DNA of 64,000 bases from Anticarsia gemmatalis (Eukaryota > Arthropoda > Insecta > Lepidoptera > Erebidae). The notes under the pieces were generated by a model. It searched no databases. It saw only the letters and a list, made by a program, of their open reading frames with translations, and was not told where the DNA came from. The stretch spans positions 5,456,001 through 5,520,000 of the forward strand of contig NC_134769.1 of NCBI RefSeq assembly GCF_050436995.1, in the 5' to 3' direction. Position 1 is the stretch's first letter. Each line of letters begins with the position of its first letter. Below are positions 37,801 through 52,800 of the stretch, piece by piece. A program made the translations under genes and the position numbers.

Positions 37801-40800
37801 CTGCCTGCAACTAATATAAATGTCACAATACTTTGAAAATGCAAAGTAACTATACCAATTTTAATGTTTGTTGGTATCTAGAGGTTGTTATTAATTGGTC
37901 AATACGACGCTACCACAGCGTGAATTGTGAATCTTAAACCGAGAAGTTAGAATATTGGTATAGTTCAAAGTAACATTGTTAATTTATGACTGATGGTAAA
38001 TACTTTCTCGTGTAGTTTGTAAAAAATTCTGCAACACAAATATAATACTAAGTGTGGGAGTTAAATACTAAAAGCAATTACATCATAAGATTAGGTATCA
38101 ATTAAACGTGCTCGACGAAGAGCCAAAGAGTATCAATATATTCAATGAGTCACTATTGGCAAAGTATGCGTCATCTCAAACTTTGTTACTGTATTAGACA
38201 ATCGTATAATTAGAACCTGACATACTCACATTTATTTTAATCAAGCTAGAAACAAATTTTAGTACACAACTTAGCAACGGACTAATGAAATTTGATACCT
38301 CGAAAAATAGCATAAGTAGCGAAATACCACAAAATTGCATTTAACAGAGAAAATTAACGGAAACCACATCTAAAGGCATAAAGCTTGAGAAACTAATTGC
38401 TACATCCGTTGTTGTTGTACAATATACATTCTCAATGCATATTGTACAAGTACAGAACAATAAACTGTGTTTTGTTCGTATTCAGTTGGTAATTTGGAGA
38501 TCCTAATAATTATATTATATCCAATAGAAATTATATCAATTCTATTACAATATTCGAAGTAATCTGTATGTAAACTCTGTGGATACTACGGAATACGCAA
38601 TCCTGATCAAAATAATTATAATATTGGTAGAAATAATATCAATATCAGAAGTAATTCGTGCGTAAAAAGATATGGTTACTAAAGACGGTAGTTGCGTTTT
38701 CGATTATGTAGGTATACGATTCTAAGGAAGGCAAAGGAGCGAAAACTATGCTCGTTAATGACATTTTAAAGAAAGTAAAAATAAAATAGCCGTCAAAGAT
38801 GTCCTAGTTTTAATAGTGCACAGAAATGGCCTTGACCCCGTTCTAGTTGGCCGGTGATGACACCAGGTGTCGGCTGTCCCACTCCGTGACCTTTCCTCAT
38901 CCTAAATCTTTATTCATAACATTTATCTCATCATTGAGCTGTCAGTTAGCAATACATTGGATGGGATTTCTTTTCAAGATTTCGAAAGAAGTATCTTCAG
39001 GTTTTTAAGATGACCAGTGGCATTCTCATATTCTTAAGCAAGAAAATCTGATTAATGAAGAAATACGTTTACGGGATATTACGGGCCTTATTGAATTTAA
39101 GAGGACGATGAAGTACTTAGATTAATTATAGAACAACAACAACTAGATTATTTTTGAACGACATATTTAGTCATAATAAATAAATAAATTGAACCCGTTA
39201 ATGTCCCATTAGTAATAAAAATAAACAATAAGATAATAATTTTGTTTCACTTTTCCGTTTTCCAGCTTACAGTAAGCAAGGAAGCCAAATCCTATTATGC
39301 ATCATTGGAGATCAACAACGTTACCGTGGAGGACGCTGGCAAGTATCGGGTGACAGCCAAGAACGAACTCGGCGAGAGTAACGCCACAATCAGCTTGAAC
39401 TTCGACAGTGAGTATCAGAAACAAACATCCCTAGAATAAGACAAATAATACCAAGAAATACTTTTACCAACAAAACTAAAATTTTGAACAAATTAAATTT
39501 TATATGTGAATTTAAAACAGAAATGTTAAGTTGAAGTGATGTAGACGTTACGCTTTTTATTGTCTTAACCAAAGCTGTTTTATTGTGTGTCTCTAATCCT
39601 GTAAACGTGATAGATGTTATTGTCATTACAAACGTAGATATTGCAGCAAAGCTTGTATAATCATCAACTAATTCCTTCAGAATTTCAGTTACTCTACATA
39701 ATACACTAGATAATTATTATTGTGATTGGTTTATTATTTATTACAGAATTAAGATGTTTTCTTAATTTCATCTAAATTGAATCTAAAAATTTTATGTGCA
39801 CAGTTCATCAACACACTACACACTTACTAACAAATACTTTTTACTGACACTACACAACACACTTAATTGCACTGAAAATTAAAATTTATTTATTTATATT
39901 ATTAATTATATTTCTATCTATCATTATCATATTATTTCACTTCTTTTGCAAATGTGCTTCAATTAACACTAATACACCCTGGCAATATTTTTGTAGTTAG
40001 TAATAATATTGCAAACTCTTCGCTTTAGCAAATGCACAATTAACAGAATAACTCAAGCAACTGTCATGCGTACTGTTTGTAAGAATGAGAGTAGAATGAG
40101 AAATATTATACCTACACGTATAATCTAAATTTTATTTATGTATTCTATTCGATTATCATTTATCTATTCTCTTATACATTCCTCGATTAACTCTGAATGA
40201 ACCTGGTTGCGTATTTTAATACACTAGAAAAGAAAACATCTTAAATCTGATAACAAAAGTGTAACGGCAGCTGCAAATCTTCGTGAAAAATAAAATAATG
40301 AACATTTTAATAACGTGTGCATTGATGAACTAGGCGACGAAGCGCCCGTACCTGAAGACTTTATCAAACCGACATTTACGGAGAGACCGGTCATCAGGCA
40401 ATCGGATGATGGTACCAAAATCACATTCGAATGTCGATGTGTTGGCAAACCGAAACCAACCATCACATGGTAAGAATCCATTCCTACAACACACAATTCA
40501 CGTTAATTAAAAACAAACAAACAACGGTTTTAATACAATATCACTCAATGATACAGGTACCATGGCAAAAAGATGGTAAAAGAAAGTAGTAGATATAAAA
40601 TAACGTTAGAAGAGGACCAAACATTGTATCACATGGCGCGACTAGAGATCACGGGCGTTGAGAATTCGGACAGAGGAGAGTACAGGGCTGTAGCGAAAAA
40701 CAAACACGGTGAAGGCGTAGCGAAAATTAATTTGAACTTCGAAGGTGGAGACAGACCTAAGTAAGGAGACACACACGAAATTAATACACATCTAATAATG

Positions 40801-43800
40801 CCTTACTTCTACTAATAGTTAGGGTTGCTATTTAAACATTTTGTCTTTTAAACAGAATTCCCGACGGTAAAGCACCGAGATTCCCTAAAAAGCCAACCAT
40901 TAGACAGGAAGGCGAAGTACTTATTATGGAATGTATATTAGAAGCATATCCAGTTCCCGACATCACGTGGTTCCACGGAGATAAGGAAATCAGGGATGGT
41001 GCCAAAATGAAGATGTCCAGAAAAGCTACCGGGAAAGATTCATTTAATTTGACGTTAGAAATTTTAGGCCCCACGCGGGAAGACGGGGGCAATTATAGGT
41101 GTAACGCCTTCAACTTGTTTGGTGAAAGCAATGCTAACATTGCTCTCAATTTCCAAGGTAAAACAGGACTAAAATCTTAAAATTAAAATTTTATTATGTA
41201 CGCATACAGTAGCAAAAGCATGTAAAGCTTTAAGCTTTCGAGCAGCATGAACTTGTGATCGGAGATCAATGTTGTAACAAAACTGATTAATTTCTCAGGT
41301 GGGGATGACGAGAATGGTTTCGCACCATCATTCGTGGAGAAACCCCGAATCATTCCCAACGAGGATGGCACACTCATCACTATGCGCTGCGTGTGCAAAG
41401 CGAAGCCGGCGGCCGAAGTCACGTGGTACAGAGGCACGACCGTCATCAAGGCTAGCAGTAAAATTGAAGTGAGATCGTCCGAGATGGGCGAGGACGTTTA
41501 TGAGTTATTGTTGCTTTTGACAAACCCTACGGCAGCGGATGGTGGTGCTTACCGTTGTCACGTTAGGAACGAATTTGGCGAAAGCAACGCTAATCTCAAC
41601 TTGAACATTGAGGCTGAACCCGAGCCGGAAGGCGAGGGCCCGACGTTCGTCGAGAAGCCTACGATTCAGTCCAAGGAAAATGGTAAATTAGTTATTATGG
41701 GATGCAAAGTTAAAGCTAGCCCGCGACCGACGATCGTGTGGTTCCACGAGGGGAAAGAAATCAGGGACTCGTCGAAAATTAAAACCAGGGTCGAGGTTAA
41801 AGAGGACATCTACACTATTATATTGGAACTGATCGATCCTGGTATTGAAGACTCCGGATTGTATAAATGCAACATTAAAAATGAACTTGGAGAGCTCAAT
41901 GCGAATCTTACGCTCAATATTGAAAGTAAGTTTACTAATTAACTCAAGCAATTATATCATGACTCTAAAAATTATCCTTCATTACTTACAAATGTTGTCT
42001 CTGTTTACAGTCATTCCAGTTATCAAAGAGAAACCAAAGATCATTAAGATAGTTAAGAAGAAGACTGTTATTGTTGAATGTAAAGTATTAAGTAAATTTG
42101 CGCCTTCATGCACATGGTTCAAGGAGGCTAGCGCCGTCAAAGAGGATTCAAGGCACACAGTTCTTATCGAACCTCTAAGAGAAGTAAGTGAAAATACAAT
42201 CACTATTACTTTTATATCTATTTAGAAATAAATCTTAAAGCAATATGTAAATATTTATTGTTATTTTTAGGGCGAATTCACAGTCAAATTGGAAATCTCA
42301 AACATTTCACAAAGCGACAAGGGCTCGTACAAGCTGGTCGCCAAGAACGAGAAGGGAGAGGCGATGTCGCAGCTTGTCGAGATCACAGACATCCCCGAAG
42401 AGAAGGGTGACAAGCCGCAGATCATCAAACATCTTAGAAGCTTGGTAAGATACACTTGAATACACACTATATAACAATCAATGCCATTTTTGCGTCTGCG
42501 AAATAATGTAGTTTTATAGTATCTTAATTAACCCAATAAAATATTGTTTCTTTTGTTAATTCTTTAACTTGTACGACTCATATAAACTATAAAAATATTA
42601 CAGAGATTACTGCACTATAAAAATATATGTGAAAATAGGCGTGGTATTTATTGTAACCAAAATTTCAGGCAAGGAAAGAAAACGAGGAAGCCGAATTCGT
42701 GGCAGTCCTCAAGACATCAGACCAGTCGTGCAGGTGCACATGGTACAAGAACACAACGGTGGTCAGGGACTCCTCAGAGGTCAACACCTCCTTCGATGGC
42801 ACCAATGCAAGGTTGATCATCAGGAAGGTGACCTCCAAATACGTCGCCAACTACAGAGTCGTGATCAAGAACGAGTTCGGCGAAGATGAGTCGAGCGCTG
42901 ATTTGACTCTTGTAGAGGAAAAGGTATTTGAGATATTTTATTTTTGTTATGTAATTTTACTTAACTTTTAAATTTCCGCGTTACATGTTTGTTATTTTAA
43001 AAGTTAAAACACTACACTTACAATAAAAAATGAACGTTGAAAACACATTTTACCTTGGAATGCATGATGTTTAGGCGCAGGCGCCGTGATAGCAGGTCTT
43101 CTGGCTGGCAAGATTGGTCCAAAATTACGGACGTATATTAACATTATACTGATACATATTACAGAAAAAGAAGAAGGAAGAAGAAGAAGAGGAGACAGTT
43201 ATTGAGGAGTCCGAGGAAGAAATGTCGGTCGTGGAGGAGAAATCCGTGATCGAAGAGAACCACGTCGAAGAAAAGAAAAAGGTAAGTAATTTCAACTAAA
43301 ATAAACAACGAAACAAAATAATTCACCTCAAAAAATATATTAATAGCGAATAAATTAATATATTACCGGATTAAAAACTTAAGTTTTTTTCCAATGATAT
43401 CATTGGTAGTATCTTCAACTAAATACACTGACAGTTAAAGTACAAAAAGTTTATTAAATATTACTTTAAAGCAGGAACAAATATCTAAGAAAGAAGAAGA
43501 AAAGACTGTTGAAGAAAAGAAATCAGTACGAAAGGTATCAAAGAAAGAAGAAGTATCAGTCGAACAGAAACAAGAGGTCAAGATTGAGGCCAAGAAAACT
43601 GAGGCTAAAGTTGAGGCCAAGAAGGTCGAAGTTGAAGCCGAAGAAACTAGAAAGATTCTCGAAAAGAGAGCTTCTAAATCCGAAGAAGAGAAGAAGGCAA
43701 TTCTAGAAAAACTTGAAAAGAAGAAGCCCGAACCTGAACCTGAAAAGAAGATTGAAGGCATTCCAAAACTTAGGTCAGTGAAGCCTAAAGAAGAACCAGC

Positions 43801-46800
43801 TGAAGAAAAGAAAGAAGACGCCAAAAAGAAGGTCGAGGAGAAGAAAAAGGTTGTCAAAAAGAAGGTGGTTGCTAAGAAGGATGTAGAGGTAAGTGAAACG
43901 GAACTTCTGTTTTATGCTATGTATAAAGCTTACATTGAGAAAATGTATCATAACAACTGATAGAATAGTAGAAAATTGTAGTAAATTGTATATTGTCGTA
44001 TTACGTGTCGCTATTAGATTAGTATAGCCTATATGTAGAGTAGAGTTAGGATGTGGATTCATATATTTTTATATGAATCGTAGCAGCTTAAGTTGTTGGT
44101 AAAATGTGTCTAAAATTATATATCTAAAATTCATTCAACAAGTCACATAAGACTTTGGTTTATTTGGGTGGTAAAATTATGGTAATTACTAAAAATATAT
44201 CTGAAATATAGATAAATTAATATAGTTCTATAGATTGTGATAACTTACGTTTATTGTCGTGTGTGTTGTGTTAACTAGATGTGCTAAACTTTATTTGAAT
44301 ATAGGAAGAGCTCGAGTTCGTTGATGATTACGAGAGACCAGTGTTGGAGAAATACGAAAAAATAACACCGACGCCACTCGATAAAAAAGCTAAAGAGGAA
44401 CATACACCAAAGGTAAACACAATACACTATACACTTACACAAACATTACGTTAAAATCTATAAAAATAAATATAATGATGAAGATATAGGAATAAAAAAT
44501 AATACGGCTATATTTATTTAGGCTAAACGCGCATCTATAGCCGATAGTGTTAAAAGCGAACAAGACAGTGAGGAGGAGCCCTCGGTAGCGGCACCTGCAC
44601 CAGAGAAAAAACCTAAAGTTGAAGCTAAGAAGGTATATTTTCATACATTTTTACCTCAAATAATAAAAAGTATGATTCATCACAAATTTAATTTTGTTTT
44701 ACACGTTATAATAAATAATTCGGATATTGCATAGGTCGAAGAAGAAAAGCCTGAACCAAAACGACCAAGCATCAAGAAGGGTCTTCCCAAAGCGGAAGAG
44801 CCGGTTGATGAATTATCTAAGGTTAAGCTAGGCAAGTCTCCTCAAAAGGTTGAGGAAACTAAACTCGAAGAACCACAGGTCGCTAAGACCAAAAAACCAC
44901 TTAAGAAGGTAGTTTTTTATTCATATTTTGTTACACAAATTAATTTTTCTTTTCATAATAATAAATAACGATGACTATTAATTTTAAAGCCGGCAGAACA
45001 AGCCGAATTCGTGGACGATTACGAAAGGCCCGAACTTGAAAAGTACGACAAAATGACTCCAACTCCTTCTGATAGGACCAAAAAACAAAATGGAGTTGAT
45101 GAGGTATTATACCTTTTGTTCTGTTAGTTCAATTTTGTAAAATATAATAATGAATTATTAGGAAACTAAATAAAATACCTTATTATAGGCCGATCGTGGA
45201 TTTGTTGACGATTACGAAAAACCTGAACTTGAAAAATACGAAAAGGTCACACCTACGCCTAAGGACAAACGTCGTCCTAGCGAAAACCAGGTATAAATTA
45301 CGACAGATTATTAAAATTTCGTAAATTCGCGTTTCGTATAAATAGGGAACTAAATATGTTTATATATTTCAATAGGAGGATGTAGACATGATGAAGGGTA
45401 AAATAAAACCAAAGGAAAAGGAAGCTGAACCCGAAATGCCTACACTCCGCAAACGTTCTGTCGCTAAGGACAAGGTATTAGAAGTTTTAATGCGATTTTT
45501 TTCATTATATAAACATCTTTGTAAAAGCTTAGCATAGGTAAATAATCGTGTATTTTCGTATAGGAGGAGGAGAAAAAGCCAGAGGATAAACCAAAGGCTA
45601 AGCCTAAGAAAGCAGACGAACCGGAAGCTAAAAAACGGCCCTCTCTCAAAAAGAAAGAGGTACTTACACTACACAATACACACACTCTAAACATAACAGT
45701 TTGGTAGCTAAGGATAATCAGTTTGAAATACGCGATGAATCTATAATACATAACACAACAACTAAGTTTCAAACACAAGCAGCATAATCTATTTTCGGAA
45801 TTCACGCTATAATCCTCTATCGCGGCAGTTATTTTTCAGCAATTTCAGCTCTTGATTTAAAGTAAACAAGTAAGTAAGCTTAGCATGCATGGCAAACACT
45901 GTACAAGCTTTGCTTCTCTATGTCTTAAATGTTATTGCAAAATTTCCAGCACTACCAGCACGGCGATGAAAAGGTATTTGATGCGTCTATTAATTGGAGA
46001 TCTTTGCTTAGGGAAATTGGCCACTGCACACAAAATTACATGCACACATAACACAAAATTTCTTCTTGCATCCAAATTATAGTCCTATACTATTCTTCGG
46101 TTTTACTAATATAATAATTAACTTTGAACACACAACTCATACATATTGAACATTTAAGGTTGCTGAAGAAGAATTTATCGACGATTATGAACGGCCGGTG
46201 CTCGAGAAATACGAGAAAATCACGCCTACACCTCTTGAGAAAAAGAAAAAGGTACACATTTACACACTTATACCCCTCGCACATACTAAGCAATTATATT
46301 ATTGAACATGGTATCTTAATAACGTTATACATATTATATAGGAAGATAAACAGCCTGAGACCGAGGAAGAAATTCCTTCGGCTACAGCTAGGAGGCAATC
46401 GCGTCAACCTGCTAAAGACAAAGCCGCGCCAGAGGTAGGCAATTCGCCAACTTCCATTATTACACAAATAATAAAATGTAATACAAAATAAAAAATTAAA
46501 ATCGTACTGTTTCTTTAGCCTATGGACGTTGACGAGAGCGTCAGTCTCTCTAAGCCAAAGGCACCGGCTAAGCCTGGAAAAGAACCCGAAGAGGTTTCAC
46601 TCACACACAAAACACCTGCCGATATTAAACCAACGGTTCGTAATTTTAAATTTATCAAAAACAATGTAAATTTTTTAAAAATGATAAAATAGTTATAGCG
46701 ATATAAATAAACAATTTAAATCAACACTTTAGGAGGACGAGGCTGAAGCCAAACTCAGTGTTAAGAAACCAGAGATCGTCGAAGAAAAAACTATTAAGAG

Positions 46801-49800
46801 ACCTTCACCTAAAGATCAGGACAAGAAGGTACGGTTCATAATAATATCAAAAATAGTAAATCAAATAGAAATATCTGTCCCTTAAAGTGCAATTCTGTTC
46901 TGTGTAAATATTGTACAAATTTCCCGTTTGAAATTATAAATTCAAAATGGTTCACAGACCGGATTGAGGCCAATCAACACTAATATCCCACAATCAGCAC
47001 CAACAGTTTTAAAGCGAATTTTAATTCTTGTTAAGGTACCAGAGTACATGCAACTTAGAAATAGAAAAGATTCACGTTTGACTAAATCACGTATTTATTA
47101 GGATTAGGCTGCACTACACACAGATACACAGAACACTTTTTTATATTTTCCATTAATATTTTTTATAAAACATTTTGGAAAATGTTCTTCTCACTTTAAC
47201 TGATTTTATCACTCTATTCTGTACTCTAGTTCAATAACTTAGTTGATTCTAAACGAATACTTTTTACTTGACTACTTATTTTACTTTCGTCTCCGCGAGT
47301 GGTAAGGTCAGTCGTAGAATACACTATATTTTTTTTTAAACTTGGTGTATAATACGTATGTGTTTGGGGGCTAGGGAGAGGACACAGAGGAGTCTGTCAG
47401 CCTCACCAAGCCTCGCACTAAGACAAGTACAACTGCCCCTGAAGAGGCCAAACTTACACAAAAGACACCTGCTAAGAAAAAGCCAACGGTACTGTCACTT
47501 CTTGTTATTTTTAATTATCTCAGCAATTACTATATTATATTACATACAATTATTATCCAAATAATAATAATTTACCTTTATAGAGCTACGCCTAAGCGTA
47601 TGTATTTTAAGTTTACATTTTTACGTAGTAAGTAATTGGCATAGCGTTCCAAATTTTAAAGTGCAATTTAATAATAATTCATAGGAGGGTTCAGAGGCAG
47701 CACAACTGAAAGTCAAAAAGCCAGCTGTTGTTAAAAAGGACAAAGAAGACGAGGATGAGGTAGACGATGTGACGCTTAAGTGCTGCCACGTAGATAGACT
47801 ACTGAAACTGTTTTTGTAGTATCGTATTGGTAGTTAGATATTCACAAACGCTGAGATAGTTAGAAAAACATAAACTAATGTGTTGTAGTTAGTCTAATAC
47901 AATGGACACACTTTTGATACATCCACGTCGTTTATCAGGTTCTAGGATGTAATCACATAAGAAAACTATAGCTCAAAATAAGATGACAAACCTTATTGAT
48001 CTACTTCTATAAACAAAATTTTATCTTTTGTTTATTTATTGTATGGACGTGGATTTATAAAGAGTTGGTCCACTGTAGCATGCGAATAATTCCACAGTTC
48101 CGTAAAAGCACAAACACACTAATGCAATAGTAGACACACCTGCACCCAAAACTGCGCTTTTGTTGTAGAACATCCAATTAAAACCTTGACTGATTCTCTA
48201 GGACCCAATCGTAGTAAAAGGTGGTAAATTTGAAAAACCCCAGCTCAAGAAAACTGTTAAGAAGACAACAGAACAGCCTAAAAAAGCTGGAGTCTCTGGC
48301 AAAGATATTGACTTTGGGGTAAAAACTGTTTCAAACGTTATTCTTAGTGTTGTCCACTTTCTATCTATTTCTATCTCTATATCTTTTACACTTCATGTTT
48401 TTGTTTAGTCTTGAAGCACTACCTTCGACGAATAGCCCAAATAAAACACAACTCCACAGATTGTTGGCACAAACCTCACTACACCCTTTTTTTAGATACC
48501 GATGATATTTTTGTTCTGCGTCGCTCGTTGCACAGGTGGTTGGTTGCAAGTCGCATGTTGCCTGTATTTATGCTTTAAGTGTACTTTCTTTCTTTCACAG
48601 GTTTATTTTATCAATACGTTTGTTGCTTTAGGATTTGTATCTTTGCGTGAGACAAGATTTTATTTTGTCTCATGCAGGATCATGATTGGCAATCATACAC
48701 AACTTATTGTAGAGATTCCACTTTAGTATACTAATGTCACTTTGCACTAGAAAAAAAAATAGATGCAGCGAACGTATTCTTTGCTATTTTCTTCTTCCTT
48801 ATATTAGTTACGGTATAAGGTAATATTCAATTCAAATTTTATAATATTTTAATATCAAATAATTTTACTTTTTACTTTGTAATATTTTTAGTTTAATAAA
48901 AATTTTTTAACTCTAAACATTCATAACATGAAGCTAATATTATCATTTCAAATTTTCAGGTTGAACTCGACTTTGTCGATGATTACGAAAGGCCAGTACT
49001 TGAGAAATATGAAAAGATCACACCGACTCCCACTGTTCGGGAGAAGAAAGAAAAGGAAGCAACTAAGGTAAGCTTATAAATCTTATAAATCATTTCAAAA
49101 CCCATACTCGTTCGATTAGCCTGAAATTTAATTGTACCTAGCCTTTGATTGTGTACATACTGGAGACAAGCTGTCTGTCTTTCTGTCGAAAAGTAAGGAC
49201 GAAAATAATTAAAACGTCCTCTGAACTGGTGAAGGTATTTTTTCAGTATTACTACTACTACTGAAAAAAAAAATCCTCAGTGAATATATAATATTGAGAT
49301 ATTAAAGTAAGTCTGTATGTAACAAAACAGGTGACGATGATCTCGCAACAAGCACAACATCTTGAAGTAAAGGTATAAGACAATGTGATGAGCGTGGACC
49401 ATTCCTATTTGTTACCTAAACAATTTTACCACCACACTCAATACACAACAAAATTACTTGAAAGAATATCAATTTTATGTGATAATGATATATGTATTCA
49501 AAATTTAATAGACCACACTTGCGAGTTTTGGCTAAGATTATATACTAGGTACACTTATATACAACAAACTGTTTTTTATAGGTGGTAAACATTTGTATTA
49601 TATATCATTGTGACCCTTTTCAAACATATTTCACAAGACAAAATATGTTTGACCAAGTACCTTTTTATCCTTATTGAAACTGCGCCTTTTGAAACCCCTT
49701 GTGACCTGATTCAAATCCAGTTTTGCTACCCATCTCGTCATCCTTGTAAAATATATTGCAATCCTACGTTTTCTCATTACGTTTTGTCATTTGTATATAC

Positions 49801-52800
49801 AATATCACTTTGTGTATAGCTTTCCAAAATACTCTGTGCTAATACAATATGCGTTTTTGTTTCCTTAGACCGAAAGCAGAAGGACTTCGTTCCAGAGCGA
49901 GGTTTGTATTTTTAAACCTAGTTTTACAGCTTTTATCTGCAGTTCTACCTATTTCTCTGTGGTTTAAACAAGGCTTGATAAACTGCTTTTCACTTTCTCA
50001 TGTATTGGTAATATAATTATATGATTAATATTTGTTTTCTTTGTAGGAGACTAAGACTGAGAGCCGAAGGAGCTCTGTCATCGAAAACAAAGCTGTTAAG
50101 GTGAGACAATAGTTCAAACAAACTAAACTTAGCAATTATAAGGATAAAAATATTTATTAAGTTTTCGTAAATTTATTTCCGTGATAAGAATTCGCGACGG
50201 CACCGGTTTTTAAAAATGATTATTCTTTTATAATTATAACGGTTAATTTTATAAAATAGTTTTTGTATAACAGTATAAAAATTATGACGTGTTGTAACTT
50301 ACGTGTCTAAGCAAACAAATATCAAAGAGTATTCTTATTCCTTCTAAATATAGATGACTAAGGAATCTGCTGAAAGCAGAAAGTCTTCCATTGCGATGGT
50401 CGCTGAACAACAAGAAGTTGCTACTGCTGTCAAAAAGACTGGCGTTAAGGTAAGTCACCATATTTATCATAAACGGAAATACATAATACTGTGAAAATGA
50501 CTACATTTTAAGCAATATGACTTTTTTATACAACTGCAAATTCGCATTTTCACAGTAATTATAAATATAAAACGAGTAGCTAGGCAAAACCCTTGCAGCG
50601 GAACAATTCCCAATTTTGTTTTGAGTTTGACGTAGACACGATAGACCCCTAGTGTCTTAGTTTCAAAATGCTGGCTCTGGCAAATCCAATGCTTTTAGAA
50701 TTACGAGCGCAAACCTGTTATATTACGCAAAGATTAAGCTTTAGTAGTTAGAACGAATGGATTTGATAGCCCTGCAGCAATAGATGGTCTAAATTTTCCA
50801 GCAATATCGGGAATTCCGGCCAATACAAGAATTGCAAATTCAACAATTTATCGGTTGAATCCAAATTAGCGCCAGCACCCACGGCAAAGTTTGGCTTCAA
50901 AATATACCCAGTATTATGAACTGTAGAAGCAACCCTTTTCACGCTTATTCATGTCCCCATTAACTTATTATTTTAGAGTACACTAAAGGCAGCTGAAGCA
51001 AGCGGAATCGAACAGGTTAAACTAAAGGTAAGTTTCACGTCGCACCCACTGCATGCAAATACAATTCTAAATTATAAATACTACGAAAATATAAATGTAA
51101 TTGTCTTTTCTTTTGTACATACAATTCTATTCAATATTTTCAAACAAAACACAGACGATTGTTTGAACATTGTGTGCTAGTAAATAACTATGTGATAACA
51201 TTTTTTTTTAAACTATATTGTAAGTACAAGTTTAGAGGGACATCGTGATTTTGCGTCCGAGTTATTGAACGATTTATTTTTGTGAATAGGATGTGAAAGA
51301 CAAGGTAGAAGATACGGTTACGACAGATAAGCCTTCAGATAAAACATATCCGTGGCGACCTACGAAAACAGATACACAGGTATATACACATACACACACT
51401 CACACACATTATAACAGTCTCAATGTAGTTGTCGGTTTAAAACTTAAACAATTTGTTACGTGTTAGGAACCTACACAAACGGTGGAACCGAAACGTAAGG
51501 AAAGCTTAGATCGGCCTAAGGAGACGACAGTACCTAAGCGCCGTGAAAGCACAACTGAGGTAAATATTTCAACCTTAGCAATAAAAGTAGTGAAAGTAAA
51601 ATCTATTAGAAACAATATTAATTGTAAGAATGTTGTTTAGGATACGGAAGATGTAGAGGAAATTGAGGAAAAGACTGAGATTAAACGTAAAGTATCTATT
51701 GATAAACCTAAGGAACAACCTCAGCCTAGACGTCGACCCAGCAGAAATGATGAGGTAGACTTCATACAATTTTGCTTTAGTTTAGAAATATTTATTTTTC
51801 ATTCTACACCTACACTATACTCCTTACATAGAACAAACACTAGTCAATCCATTCTTTCTTAAAACTATCTCTACACTTACTCACATAAATACAAACATAC
51901 ACACAATATACACTGATACATATATCAACAGGATAAGAAAACTGAAATCGTTGAAAAAACTGAAACCAAAAAGAAAACGGTCACTAAACAAGACAAACCA
52001 GCTGAAACTCTTCCTGTTAAGGTAGTTAATTATAAACTAATAATAGATTATGATTTTAGTAATTTATTGTAGAAATATCAAGTAAAACAATTTGAGTAGA
52101 GGTCTTTGTAAAAACAAACAAGACCGCTATAACTTAGTTAAAATCAATTGATATACGAAATAAATTAACATTGAATATTAAAGCTTTTGATGGTTATTTT
52201 AAACAGGAAACTAATAACATAGAAGCTATTAGCCCTGAAAAACCAGAGGAAAAGCAAAAACCTGTTGAAGAACCAAAAGAATCTCCGTATCCATGGCGTA
52301 AAACCAGCAAAGTGGAGGAGGTAGATAATTTAAATTTGGTTCAAAAATTTAGTTTAGTAATTTTGAAATTTGTGTTATAAGTAAATGTTTCTTAACAGGA
52401 CAAAAAAGATATCAAAGAACAAGAAAAGCCTAAAGATAAACTGTTACCGGAAAAACCAAAGGAAACGGAATATCCTTGGCGAAGACCGAGTAAGACTGAG
52501 GTAGTTATCGTATTTAACAAAGTATATAAATATCAAGTAAATAGTAAATATGGTAAAATTAATATAATAACATTTATTTAGGAGCCTGTGAGTACAAAAT
52601 CGGGAGTTGAACCGACAAAAGAAGTACCAAAGGCTAAGGTAGTTACATTTTCTAGTAAATTTAATATCAGTTTTGAACCTGTTGATAACACTCTGTTAAT
52701 TTATCAGGAACCTGATACAGACAAAGCAAAGAAACCAACACAAACACCATTTTATTTGAGAAAACAGTCACACACAGAGGTAGGTATTCACCACACACAC

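Noticed and set aside
43435..43857. Long Ser/Phe-rich minus-strand frame opposite exon 14
   Set aside because: It is the antisense of Lys/Glu-rich codons; the real plus-strand exon explains it.
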